Source: Pholiota molesta (lineage: Eukaryota; Basidiomycota; Agaricomycetes; Agaricales; Strophariaceae). Taken from it: DNA of 64,000 nt. This document shows, one piece after another, positions 11,601 to 21,837 of this stretch. The translations under genes were made by a program, and so were the position numbers. The stretch's first letter is position 1. Every line of letters starts with the position of its first letter. Below the pieces are notes generated by a model. The model saw nothing but the letters and a program-made list of their open reading frames with translations, made no database searches and was not told where the DNA came from. Location of the stretch: assembly GCA_014925825.1 (NCBI GenBank), contig JACGCK010000025.1, forward strand, positions 62,001 through 126,000, read 5' to 3'.

Positions 11601-13776
11601 CGACAACAAGCAGTTCCGCGTGATTGGTAGGTATCCGGAAATAATAATGACTGACCCTCTACTAATAGAGAATGCACATACAGCGCCAGCACCGCAAGAT
11701 TCCACGTCTGAAAAAAACGCTTTGACGCCGTCGTGTGGCATTATCAGTTAGTGTTTATCGAACGAACAAAGACAAAACTGAATAGCTGATGATATGATAG
11801 ACGAGGTGTTTGTATTGTTACCACCAATGGTCCACCAGAGAATAAAAGCTGCCCGTGAAGGTATGCAATTTTAAGTTCTGCGTTTATACAGAATAATAGA
11901 CTAATTATAATGGTAGAATTTCCTATTCTCAATCAGTTCAACATAGAGTCTATCATTAAAGAAAAATCCGAATTAGAAGACGACATCCTGACTTGCTATC
12001 ATGCCTTTCAGGATGCCCTTAAATCGGGCCACGTCCAAAGCCAATCGACACCGTCAACTAACACCCATGACACGACATTGTCAGTTGGCAATATAAAGGA
12101 ATTGTCGTCCACAAAGGATGTCCAATCCAAACGGCGCATTAATGAATTAGTCAACCTATCGCGAACGGCATGTCAACTCGATATTAGACAAACGAAAGTC
12201 GACATCGAAACACGCTCGCGTCGAATTGATATTATGACTGCACATCTACTGATCAGTGACTGGATGGACAAAACTCTGGTACAGGAAATCAAACTTGTTA
12301 TGGATCAACAAGTCAACGCCATGACCGACGAATGGGTTACTCCTGTTGTCCGCGACGTATACGACATGGTCCTCCATCAACGGGAGCATCAGACTTTCAG
12401 CCCGACTCGTTATAACATCGTCGACGTTGAACCCACCCGCTTCGCATTCATTAAGCGGAAACCGAGATACAGTCAGTGCACCGAAGACATTCGTGCGGAA
12501 AGCATAACGATCGTCCAGGAAATAATGTCCGTCTGGTTCAAATTTACCAACCACGAAGACAGGTGGAGAACTTGGATCATCGATGCCCTTGTTAAATCCT
12601 TTGGAAAGCATATACTTGTTTTGCACTCCACGTGGAGGGTATTTCGGTGCGGCTCGAAACATCAACTGTTGCAACGCCACTATCGAAAGCTCAGACCGCT
12701 TCGGAACAACATTAAACCGTTTGAAACAGCACTGGAAGCGCATCCGCTAGCGGGTTCCACAGAGGCCATCACGGTCTTGCAACACATGTATGACACCCTC
12801 AAACAGGCGATGACTCCCGATACAGAGTCGCCGCCTACTGAACCTCTAGGTCCAGATGACCCGCGGCGGACCAGATACTCTCTCTATAAGGCAGTAGATG
12901 CCATCCTGGCCCCCGACAACTTCTTTTCAGAAAGTTTTACAACCAATCCTTAGCAGTCCGCTTCGGTGATGTGAATAAGCCAAGTGAACTCCAGCAAGCG
13001 CAAATAAACGATCCAGAACGATACTCACCATTCCGAGAGCACACGCCGTCACGAGAACGAATGAAGGGTCCCGATGGTCCGTTCAACGAAAATGTCATTT
13101 TAACAATCCCTGGTATATTCAGTGCGATAATTTGGCGAGCGATCTCCTATCGCACCCATTTGCCATGTCAGAGAAGGCCACGTTCTTACACATTGACCAA
13201 TGGAAACAACTGACGGCTCAATTCGAGGACGAGAGTTATTATTGCAACACATCAGCGTACGGATCCTCAGATCCTGGACGCAGAGGAGAAAACGCAGAAA
13301 CTTACTGGGATTCTCTTACCACATTGCCGGATTCCATGAACACGTTACCCTGGATTGAATACTGCCAATCGACGAATCACACTTTTGACGACACCATCGA
13401 ATTCTTCATTCGCCCGACTTCGAGACCATTTCCACATCTAGGATCTATAGGCGCTTACCAACTCGCTGCCGACCTCACCTATAGTACATCGGTTCATCCA
13501 ATGCCCGACTGTCACAGCATTGCTAAATGGATCCCAATGCTCGATAAGATGTCCACCAATGCGATACTCTACTTAACAGGAGAAAAGAAATACAACCACT
13601 CAAATCCCAGCACGGAGGAATGTGAATCCGCGTTACGAATGGTAATTCAGTGGATGACTGCCCTCACGACACAACCACTGCAAGAGTTCATTTCCCTCGA
13701 CGGTATATTGGCCGAAAAAGCAATGTCCACGTTCTTCATAGCGATTGATGAAGGACTTATCAGAAGCGCCATTTAA
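8693..13776 (+). CDS. Large protein with possible HxD..H oxygenase-like core
   Basis: An exon chain from ATG 8693 (8693-8984, 9049-9140, 9194-9490, 9548-9716, 9769-10144, 10197-11182, four short repeat exons to 11626, 11669-11746, 11786-11860, 11917 onward) keeps phase. It reads on to 13776 if one base is restored near 12931 and another near 13155, giving about 1,470 residues. Exon 5 contains GRAGGVHIDALDHPGCF and, about 60 residues later, NFSGLHFHGG followed by an Arg. This resembles the HxD..H metal triad of 2-oxoglutarate/Fe(II) dioxygenases, but that is inference. The middle is acidic and Lys/Arg-rich (disordered). The C-terminal 600 residues contain SLAVRFGDVNKP and HLGSIGAYQLAADLTY, patterns I associate with large unnamed agaricomycete families. 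Function is unknown. Confidence 0.6.
11248..11626 (+). repeat. Tandem array of exon-plus-intron units
   Basis: Exons 11248-11301, 11364-11417 and 11481-11534 are each exactly 54 bp and are followed by introns of 62, 63 and 65 bp that resemble one another. A fourth exon, 11600-11626, is a 27-bp start of the same unit. Unit spacing is 116, 117 and 119 bp. Every exon is in phase 1 and a multiple of three, so any number of units keeps the frame. Each encodes an 18-residue Lys/Gln/Asn-rich peptide (DNKSSKGTQKQNGNKPKP type), continuing a related segment at the end of the preceding exon. Confidence 0.9.
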
Positions 13777-14106
13777 TATTCGACAATCTAATGTACATCA
13801 TCTATGTCCTAACTTCCTCTCTACTCTATCCATCTTGCTACGCGGTGATGATCGCCACTTCAATAAAATGTATGATTGTACACATATCATTACTATTCCA
13901 GTAGAAACAGCGCAATTACATGAACATAGAATGACTCTAATTCACTAAATTAATACGCTATTAAAATTCCAAGCCTTTAGCGCAAGCAGGTACATTTCAT
14001 GGCGGTGCATCAGACGTACCAAAATACAAAGCCACAGCTTATCACAGATGCAACCTCTGTTGAAAACCACGTCGGTAACCATTGAAAACGGCCGCTCATA
14101 AACATA

Positions 14107-14598
14107 CATATCCACGTTTTCATCCATGTATCAACACAAAGAAGAAGCGTCAATACAAAGGGTTCAAGGGCAGGACCCAGGCTTAGAATAAGCGGGTCAA
14201 ACGGTACGTTTCCGATGACTTTATCTGAAATTTAGATCTAACACTTTCCATCCTTCCAGGGTGCGGACGAGAGGTCTTGGGCACTAGAGCCGACTAAACA
14301 CTTCTCCACCTTTTCTGGTCGTCAGACGCCAGACACACCTGCATTTATCACAACTCAGCCAGATAACTGTGAAGAAACCAATGACACTATGCAAATCCGT
14401 GCTTTGCTAAGCGCGCTTCAAATAACCGGTGAATCCGCCTGCATTTCCACAACACCGGACAACTCTAAAAACAGCGAAGCAGTCCAGCACATCAACGCTA
14501 TACTGGACGCACTGGAAAAGAGCAACAAGAACAAGGAGCAGTTTGCATTACTAGCCGGTGTCAGAAGCTTGTTACTGGCAATGATGTCTGTAAGTTGA
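14107..14598 (+). CDS. Small gene or exon remnant, unknown
   Basis: An open exon from about 14262 to the TGA at 14596-14598 encodes an about 110-residue segment (STFSGRQTPDTPAFITTQPD, then an Ala/Leu-rich stretch with ILDALEKSNKNKEQFALLAG likely to be helical). It is preceded by a plausible intron (GTACGT at about 14202, acceptor before 14262) and a short Gly/Arg/Ser-rich upstream exon. No start codon is certain and no family is recognised. It may be a remnant of the large gene family upstream. Confidence 0.3.
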
Positions 14599-14808
14599 TG
14601 CCCGGCAATCTGTATTTTCCATGACTAGCTGCAAATGTACTTGGGAAATTGTGAATATATATTGATAAATTCAAGAAAAGCGCATTGCAAATCCCTCACC
14701 AGATTGTTCAGTTGATAATTAAAACCTTGTAGAAGATTGTCTTTCTCAAAGAAGACATTCAATGTCCAAACAATTTAATCAATAAAATTCGGGGGCTCTA
14801 TACAATCA

Positions 14809-17105
14809 CTACCTATTTTCTGGGACGCCAAGCAACAACACCCACTGAGCGTAATTCGTAACACGCCATTCAGCACCATTCTTGAAAATATGACAAGAAT
14901 AACAAATAACAGCAAGAGAACCATAAGGAACCTCGCCATCATAAATAGGGAATTGACTGGACAAATTATTGAAAGTCTCTGCCGAATACTCAAAGTTCTT
15001 GCCGGACGCATTGTAGACAAGAACTAAAAAAGAGATTAGATTAGTTATAAGTATAAAACTAATAAACTTACTGGGATCTATGGCAGCCAATGGGGGATAC
15101 ACCCGACTATTGCTCTTTGCTTTACTGCCATTCTCGGATTGGGAGCTGCTAAGCTTGGAAGGGCTGGATGCTGGATTAAGAAGTCCTGGAACCGTATAGC
15201 CAGGACCTGTAAAATCCTCACGCTCTAAATCCAATTAAATCCAATTAGAAAAATAGAAAGGAGACAGTAAGAGAATCTCACTTGGATCCCCAATAGCCTT
15301 TGTTGTGAAAGACACAGCATCTTTCCACATCTGTATCTTCATCAAAGGCTGATGTGCCAACATACAAAGAAGTGCGCCATAACGTGCCCATTCCTCAGAA
15401 TGATAAATACCAGTGAGATAATGGCCAGAATACTGCAATTTGGGATTGAAGCTCCGAAGATAAGAATCAACCACCATGACAGGAGACAAGAAAAGGGCAG
15501 TGTCTCGGTGATTGACTGTTACTTCAAACCGTTGGTTGAAAGATCCAAGAGACCTCCCAATAAGTTGCAAGGGAGAAACACGGGATGGATTGACATAATT
15601 GTCATCCTCAGTGAAAATAATAGCCTCCAAAGCCGGCCTAATTGAATATAAGTATACCAAAGTAATTTGCAATTAATATTTTGAGTACTTGACTTTGAGT
15701 CCTTTAATTTGTTTACGCCAATGGGTAAACATCACCAGTCCCACTGCCGGCGAATCCTTTAAAGGAAGCAATGTACCCAACCTACATATAAAAATTAATA
15801 ATTAGTAAACTTGAAGAATAATCACATACTGTAAATTAGGAAGAGAGTTGTAGTATCCCCCATTGGACAAGTAAGAGTCTTGATTGGTAGGATTTGCAAC
15901 CTCACAAGTGGCCGGTAACTTTCTAAATAGAAGTAAATATACCAAAGAATAAATTAAATCAAAATATAAAGGGACTAACTTTACAGTTAATGATGTTAAG
16001 TCTTCTTGATAAACATCACCAGTAGCATTAGCAGGCTTATCCAAAGCACTAATATCGTCTGGATCAGAAATATCATCAAATGTGAGATCCTCATCGATAG
16101 CTAAAGCCTTGGGATTAGCCTTCTTCTGCTGGCTAAATATACAATCAGAATATAGTACAAGTTACAATTATCAAATCATACCTTTGAGGGAAACCCTTCT
16201 TGGAGCTGGGAACCATTGGAGACGCATATACATCTTCTTTAGGACGCTTGGTTCTATAACAAAATAAGTGTATGCCACTATCCTTTTAAATAAGTACAAT
16301 ACGCACGGGGACTTGAATTGGAAGCCAGAAGCCAAAGGATTATCCGGACTATCACGCTCTGTAAATGTCCTATACCAAATATTGAATAAGACAGAGTAAT
16401 CCTATGTCATTTGTACCACTTACCTGGCATTACGGCGCGTACTCAAAGGTGGAGTACGGGGAGTAGATGGATTCTGAACCATCACACGGGACGGTGTTGC
16501 TTGTTCAGGATACATACTGTAAAATAATAGTTAATCTTGAGATACCAACTGGCAAAAAATAACCTACGAGTCATCCGGCTCCAACCTTTTGATATACAAT
16601 GAGCTCAATACCTTGACAAGATAACAAGAAACATACTGGTCATCCTCATCCTCATCCTCGTCTTCTTCTTCAGCTTCATCCTCTATGAATCTCTTGCTCT
16701 TGGATGCAATCTTATTGGGTTCAGAATCTGAATCGGAAACCTCAAGTACCCTGACAGAGAAAAATGCCAATATTAGAATAAGATTTAAAAAAATAACAAA
16801 AAAAAAAAACAAACTCTCGACCAGGACTTCTATAATAAAGGCAACAATAAATATTAGAACTCAATAAACAGAATTATAAATACATACTTGGGCACCAATT
16901 TGTGTGACACATGGCGTACTGCTGGAGTGCTATAACAAAATGAAAATTATTAACAGCCAAGCCGATTAGGTAAAAGCCAAACATACTTGTCGTCTTCGTC
17001 TTCACTATGCCTTATTTTTCTAGGTCGGCCGCGTTTGCCTGGAGGCTTATCTTTGCTGGGATGGGCCTTGCTGGGAGCCGAACTAGATTTACCACGGGGA
17101 GGCAT
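14809..17105 (-). CDS. AT-hook/acidic protein with conserved unknown domain
   Basis: At least eleven exons splice in phase from ATG 17105 to TAG 14809, including a 42-nt exon (16929-16888) and an apparent 18-nt microexon near 16580. The N-terminus has an AT-hook-like GKRGRPRKIRH and an acidic run (EDEAEEEDEDEDEDD), then Ser/Thr-Pro-rich linker exons. The C-terminal half is globular: LYLDSP-type linkers are absent, and it reads HWRKQIKGL, EAIIFTEDDNYVNPSR, SGHYLTGIYHSEEWARYGA, and ends GSLAVICYSCHIFKNG..QWVLLLGVP. I know this C-terminal layout only as a very common unnamed agaricomycete family. The AT-hook suggests DNA binding. No frameshift was found. It is divergent to the gene at 17485, with a shared 380-bp AT-rich promoter region. 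Confidence 0.75.
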
Positions 17106-17484
17106 GGTCGTACAAGATCCAATCTTCTACACAGGGATAGCTTTTATAGCACCAAAAGAAGATACTCCCACGTTCAGATAATCAGCAAGATAATCAGTAA
17201 ATATCTGGCTAATGGAGTGTCGGAAACCTTACGGTAATATTATTACCGGTATATCAGGGTCAAACTGATGAAACCCAGAGTCTATACCTCAAACAGTATA
17301 GCATAAGCTATTTATAATGTTCCATAACAGAATTCATGATCAATTAAGCAACTCATGTCATTAGAAACTTCTAGAAGCTTAAATTGATCTGATGGTAACC
17401 ATCAGATAAGCATAAACAGCTGATTAATTCAGATATAAATATAACTCTATGTAGTTTGCTTTGCGCTCTGATCTCTCCGCACCA

Positions 17485-18658
17485 ATGGATGAATATTACC
17501 CTTGGGATGATGCTAGTGAGTGCGAATAAATTTCACGGATTAGTAACTGATTATCTTTCTAGAACAAGAGTTGAATAGACTCCATGAAGCGCGTACATAT
17601 TCCTCTGACTCTGCTGATATCCATCTTGCAAACATTAATGTAAGCCTCTTAGCATTTTGCTAAATGTGGTATAACTCATGCTATCAAAGTTGGATGACTT
17701 ACACATAGTACCACGTACTGAGCCCCAATCCTGGAGGTTAAGTTACTTTAACACGGAGGATTCTCAGATGGAAGATGCTTTCATCCGATTACAAGGCATT
17801 CTTTGTTCCAAAATGTTACCCCCTGTTTCCAAAGCTATGTACGTCTTTCTTTATTTCAGTATGTATACCATTCCATTAATATACGCACATACAGCAACTC
17901 AGCCTCAGCAATCCGGAGTCGCCCCCATCTGAGGCAAGCTGTCACTATTACTGGACTTGGAAATACTGTCTTTGAACACTATTTGCACAACATGGAGAAA
18001 GCTTATGTGGCTTTTACAAACCACTTTCCTCCCGATAGACTTGAACAATGGGAACCAACACAACATGGAGAACATATTGCTTTGGACTCTCATACTCGGT
18101 ACTTTTCCTATAAACATTTTGTTCCAAGTACAGAGTCACTCCCTTTCCACCAAACTGTTGATCCAGAAGGCGTCTTGGAGAGTATGAGAGGAGACAGTCT
18201 AGTCCATGCTGCAGATAATGAAGTTGATTATTTTGTGCAATATACTGATAAGGATGGCCAAGTGTTGTAAGTAATTAATACTTTCCAAGTTTATCAACTA
18301 ATAAAACTTGTAGATATAAGCGCACCAGTCCAAACAACTACAGAATTGGTGATATTGTCGAGATTACTATGGTAATTCTAGCATATCCTGCCAAGGACAA
18401 GAAATACAAGATGGTGCCTCTGCTTCGTGGTGTTTTGCTGCTCAACCAAACATTCAGAGATGTATGTGTTTCATTAAATTTATAATATTCCAATTGCTCA
18501 TTAATCTATTATAGCGCGCAGCCATCTTGAGAATGAGGAGTCGCTACCCATCTACAGATCAGCAGATATATAAACTTCCCACCAAGAGAAAGTCAGCTTA
18601 TGTGGAAAGCAGTGAGGTCAATGAGACGGGTATCAAACTAGCTAGAATGTCTTTGTAA
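17485..18658 (+). CDS. Conserved unknown protein, 306 residues
   Basis: Six exons (17485-17515, 17563-17639, 17690-17838, 17895-18266, 18314-18461, 18515-18658) splice in phase from ATG to TAA, giving 306 residues. Recognisable blocks are GNTVFEHYLHNMEKAY, FSYKHFVPSTESLPFHQT, NNYRIGDIVEITM and KDKKYKMVPLLRGVLLLN. This block order recurs in a large unnamed agaricomycete family that I associate with repeat-rich loci. The RIGDIVEI..KYKMVPLLR part looks like a small beta domain. It stands head-to-head with the AT-hook gene and only 210 bp from the nucleotidyltransferase-like gene, so the three look like one cassette. The biochemical role is unknown. Confidence 0.7.
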
Positions 18659-18868
18659 CCATCCAAATCAAATATGCCCGCTATATTCTTTAAACTTTCA
18701 TATCAAAGAAGGACACAAAAAGTCATCAAATTTCAATAACTAAGAATAATATTCAACTCCACAGATACAATAAAAGATATTGGTGGTATTATCTTGAATA
18801 ACAAGACAATCAAAGCGGTGACTCTAATAACCATCTATTGAATTAAAGTCAGTAAATAGCACTAATGA

Positions 18869-19753
18869 TTATAAAATGATAAACTCAACATATTCAATGC
18901 ATGGGTCCCGCATTATCTGCCAATCTCTAAATATATCCAAATCCATATTCCCAAGCCATTCCATTTGTGATTGTCTAACAGTAGACACATCACCAGTGAA
19001 AGGGACAAACAAGGTATACAGATCTCCAATATTGCGTGAAGTAGCAGGGCAAGAGCTATACTCTCCGCAATGATGAGTAGGAGTATCCTGCCAAGCAAGA
19101 AGAGAAATTTTGATATCAAATCCCCGATTCCGGTATTTGTTGATCCATTCTGTTCTCCCAGAATAAAGTTCAAGACCCTTCTTGTCAAGAGTAAGATTGG
19201 GATAGAGGGAACAGAAGCCGGCATAAGAGATAAAATTCATGGTAATGGTGGAAGCAAACTTTGCAATAACCTGGAATAACCATCGTCTCTTGACAACAAT
19301 GATATTGATGGAAGTGACCCTACCACCCACAAGCTTTTGATGCTTGGTGACGCAGGTGATATAATTGTCAAAGCCAATATATCCATGGTTGGGAAATGTT
19401 GAAACATTTCTGTATCCACAAATATCTTCAATCCAATGGATAAAAGGCGATGGTGAAAGTGGGGAATCCAAAGGTAGAAAGATGTCCAAATCATTGGGTT
19501 CAAAAGAGTCGGGGAATAAAACCAATAGAGGATAGGATCCAGAAATGAGGGCCTGTGTTTGTTGGAGGTGGTGGAGAAGGGTGGAGGATTGTCCCAAGTG
19601 AAAACGCGCCACAATGGAAGAGATAACAAGATGAAGACTTCGTTGAGTTTCTGTATATCTCATAGAAGCATAAAAATCCTCTAAATAACCCAAAGTTTAG
19701 CAAACACAGACACAGGGATTAAGAAGGTATACCTTACCTAGATCAGGCTCCAT
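18869..19753 (-). CDS. Nucleotidyltransferase-like protein
   Basis: Two exons (19753-19738 and 19680-18869) give 275 residues from ATG to TAA with no lesion. Around residues 45-70 the protein reads ISGSYPLLVLFPDSFEPNDLDIFLP. A GS followed about 15 residues later by D-L-D is the signature layout of the DNA polymerase beta/minimal nucleotidyltransferase fold, in which the two Asp residues bind metal. I infer that fold. Substrate and partners are unknown. Similar stand-alone proteins are abundant in mushroom genomes near repeats. The gene converges on the plus-strand gene ending at 18658. Confidence 0.6.
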
Positions 19754-20116
19754 AATGAGATGGATGTTGAGAAAAGACCTACCAATCCCTTATCAGTGAT
19801 CGATATGATCACATTCACGTGCATCATAAATAGCAGTGCATAACCAAAATTGATGGATACTACACATAGAAAACACATTTACTGCCACTAATATTAGACA
19901 CAATGTACAGTAACACAACATTGGATTTTATGCTATTATATATCAGACCAAAACCTTAATAATATATATATGAATTTCTTACTTTGACTGTGAATAAGAG
20001 CACTCATAAAAGGCCATGATACGTGATTGTAAAGCTGTCTACAAGAAAAATCTTTAGTCAACTTGTAACGGTTATCAATTCAGTACTCACCATCCAGAGA
20101 ACCACCACTAAAACAT

Positions 20117-20468
20117 TCAGTAATACAGGCCTGAACAGACTCCGTAAAAGAGACGATTCCACCATATATATACCCCCCACATTGAATATACACTGGAAGC
20201 CACCAAGTGGAAATAACGCAAAGGGTGCTTGATACGGATATGACGATCCAATCCCAAATCACCTGGTACCCTAACCCAACCAAATGATTCATCATTCCAT
20301 AAAGGATGTTCTTTGGACTTTGTACCACAATGAAGAAGAAGATCCTTGGATGTACAAGTCTCCAGGACGGCCGAGACGCAAAGGAGGATAATGGTTATAT
20401 GCATATAGAATCCGGAAAGAGAATCTGTCAAGCTGGATATGTTTGATCTTGAACCACTTGAATGGCAT
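20117..20468 (-). pseudogene. Small conserved unknown gene, frame broken
   Basis: From ATG 20468 the reading frame is protein-like (MPFKWFKIKHIQLDRFSF.. LGRPGDLYIQGSSSSLWYK). It then stops, while the neighbouring frame continues naturally from KEHPLWNDESFGWVRVPGDL to the stop at 20117. The switch falls in an AAA run near 20317, and restoring two A residues would join the halves. The layout (GDLYI.., LWY.., W..WNRLF) matches a short unnamed agaricomycete family. It is the fourth member of the cassette at 14809-20468. It may be a true pseudogene or carry a consensus error. Confidence 0.5.
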
Positions 20469-20550
20469 GATAGTAGGGGAGACAAGAAAGATAAAGAAAG
20501 ACAAAATACAAAAGTGTTATCAGTGTATCTCAATCTGAGCGTGTAATCCG

Positions 20551-20724
20551 TGGAAACATGTTATATAAGCATTGCACAAATGCTATGCTTATATAATAAG
20601 TGGGATCAAAACATCACTGATGGGAACAAACACACTATTTAAAGCAAAGAAGGACTGGCATCAGTAATAGGGATAACAGAGCGGACTTTTTTTTTTGCTG
20701 GTTGAAAAGAACTCACTTTACTGC
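20551..20724. repeat. Direct repeat A (partner 21626-21824)
   Basis: From GGAAACATGTTATATAAGC to GAACTCACTTTACTGC this segment matches 21626-21824, which has a roughly 25-bp insertion and scattered substitutions. Both copies contain the 36-bp palindrome near their left end and a poly-T tract near the right end. They enclose about 0.9 kb of DNA. Confidence 0.8.
20561..20596. repeat. 36-bp palindrome, copy 2 of 3
   Basis: Arms TTATATAAGCAT and ATGCTTATATAA are perfect complements around a 12-nt centre (TGCACAAATGCT). It lies inside direct repeat A. Confidence 0.85.
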
Positions 20725-20850
20725 AGTAGAAACTAGACTACTTGACCACATTTGCCTATACATCAATGAATTTACGCAAATATTAAGTAAAAAGGCTTGT
20801 TACACAGCAAATTTAATATACTTAAATCTCAACTACATAGATTGTAATCT

Positions 20851-21130
20851 ACCCGCGGGTGTGTGCCGGCGTGGTGTCGGGTGGACCTGCATGCACCGCG
20901 GTGGGTGTGCTAACGTGGCGGCGCTGGGGCACCTTTGCCGTCGGAAAGGGCATATGGGTGGATGATGATGACGGGGTAGAAAGTGGGTTAGGGTTAAGAC
21001 CAATTGGCAGGGAGCGGGGGCGGACGCATTGGGTCGCGGTGCTCGACGGCGCTTCCAAACCGACAAAATCATTGCAGCGTGCCCTCTTCTGCGCGAAGGG
21101 AGCAGGGTGGATGGAAAGTGTGTCTCAGAC
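20851..21130. other. GC-rich island without a convincing gene
   Basis: Composition jumps from AT-rich to strongly GC-rich at about 20851 (ACCCGCGGGT) and falls back near 21130. Both strands are open in several frames, as expected from composition alone, with no splice sites or domain. The region lies between the two direct repeats. Confidence 0.5.
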
Positions 21131-21133
21131 ATT

Positions 21134-21191
21134 ATGACGTATACGCGTACAAAACACCCAACTTTGGGGTTTTTGTACGCCTATACGTCAT
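21134..21191. repeat. 58-bp palindrome, copy 3 of 3
   Basis: ATGACGTATACGCGTACAAAA and its complement (a few mismatches) flank a centre rich in C and G. It has the same length and flank type as the copies at 2142 and 8530, and lies between the two direct repeats. Confidence 0.8.
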
Positions 21192-21625
21192 AAACACGTG
21201 TCATAATAAAAATAGCCCAGGTTAGGTCATTATAGATTACGCTTCCGATTTATAGGAATCGTTTATTTTAATTACGATTCCTATTTAAGGAATCGTTCTT
21301 TTAAACCGACGTTTTGCGCGTGCTCTGACGTCGTTCCAAATTAGGAATACCGCGGGAATCGCCTTTTTTGGCGTTTTCTTTGTTTTCCCTTTGCCGTTTG
21401 ATGCCGTGTTGGCATCAAAATTGCCTCCGGGCCCGCTCCGTGTTCGAAAATGGGTAACAAGACCAACTGCAGTGGACCGAAAATAGAACGGACAAATGAA
21501 GACCGCAACTGCGGGAACAAAATCAGCAATAGTGCCAGTGTATGTATACTGGATAAGAAATATATTAGCTTGTTGATGAAGTGAACAATATGTGATTTAA
21601 ATGTTTATATTACCCGTAGCATTCA

Positions 21626-21824
21626 TGGGAACATGTTATATAAGCATTGCACAAATGCTATGCTTATATAATAAATGGGATCACAACATAACTGATGGGA
21701 ACAAACACACTATTTAAAAATAGAAGGACCAACACGTGACAAATGGCGTGATTGATGGCATCAGTGATGGGGGTCAACAGCGCGTACGTTTTTTTTGCTC
21801 GGTGAAAAGAACTCACTTTACTGC
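21626..21824. repeat. Direct repeat B (partner 20551-20724)
   Basis: Second copy of the direct repeat, slightly longer because of an insertion around 21730-21755 that includes CACGTG. It contains the third 36-bp palindrome (21636-21671). It directly abuts the large GC-rich island that begins near 21838 with ACTCGCGAGTACTC. Confidence 0.8.
21636..21671. repeat. 36-bp palindrome, copy 3 of 3
   Basis: Identical in its arms and centre to the copy at 20561-20596, as expected since both lie in the same direct repeat. Confidence 0.85.
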
Positions 21825-21837
21825 GTAAAGACTCGTA

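Noticed and set aside
12788..12930. 143-bp intron joining the two halves of the large gene
   Set aside because: A phase-2 GTATGA donor exists, but restoring one A at 12931 keeps a conserved-looking continuous protein (NFFSEKFYNQSLAVRF), which fits the deletion pattern of the window better.
13113..13171. 59-bp intron before EKATFLHIDQW
   Set aside because: The phases fit, but it would remove the protein-like TIPGIFSAIIWRAISYRT. Restoring one C in the CCC run near 13156 joins both sides without loss.
20551..21824. LTR retrotransposon bounded by the two direct repeats
   Set aside because: The repeats lack matching TG..CA ends and a target duplication, and the interior has no tRNA primer site, gag or pol. 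They are kept as plain direct repeats.
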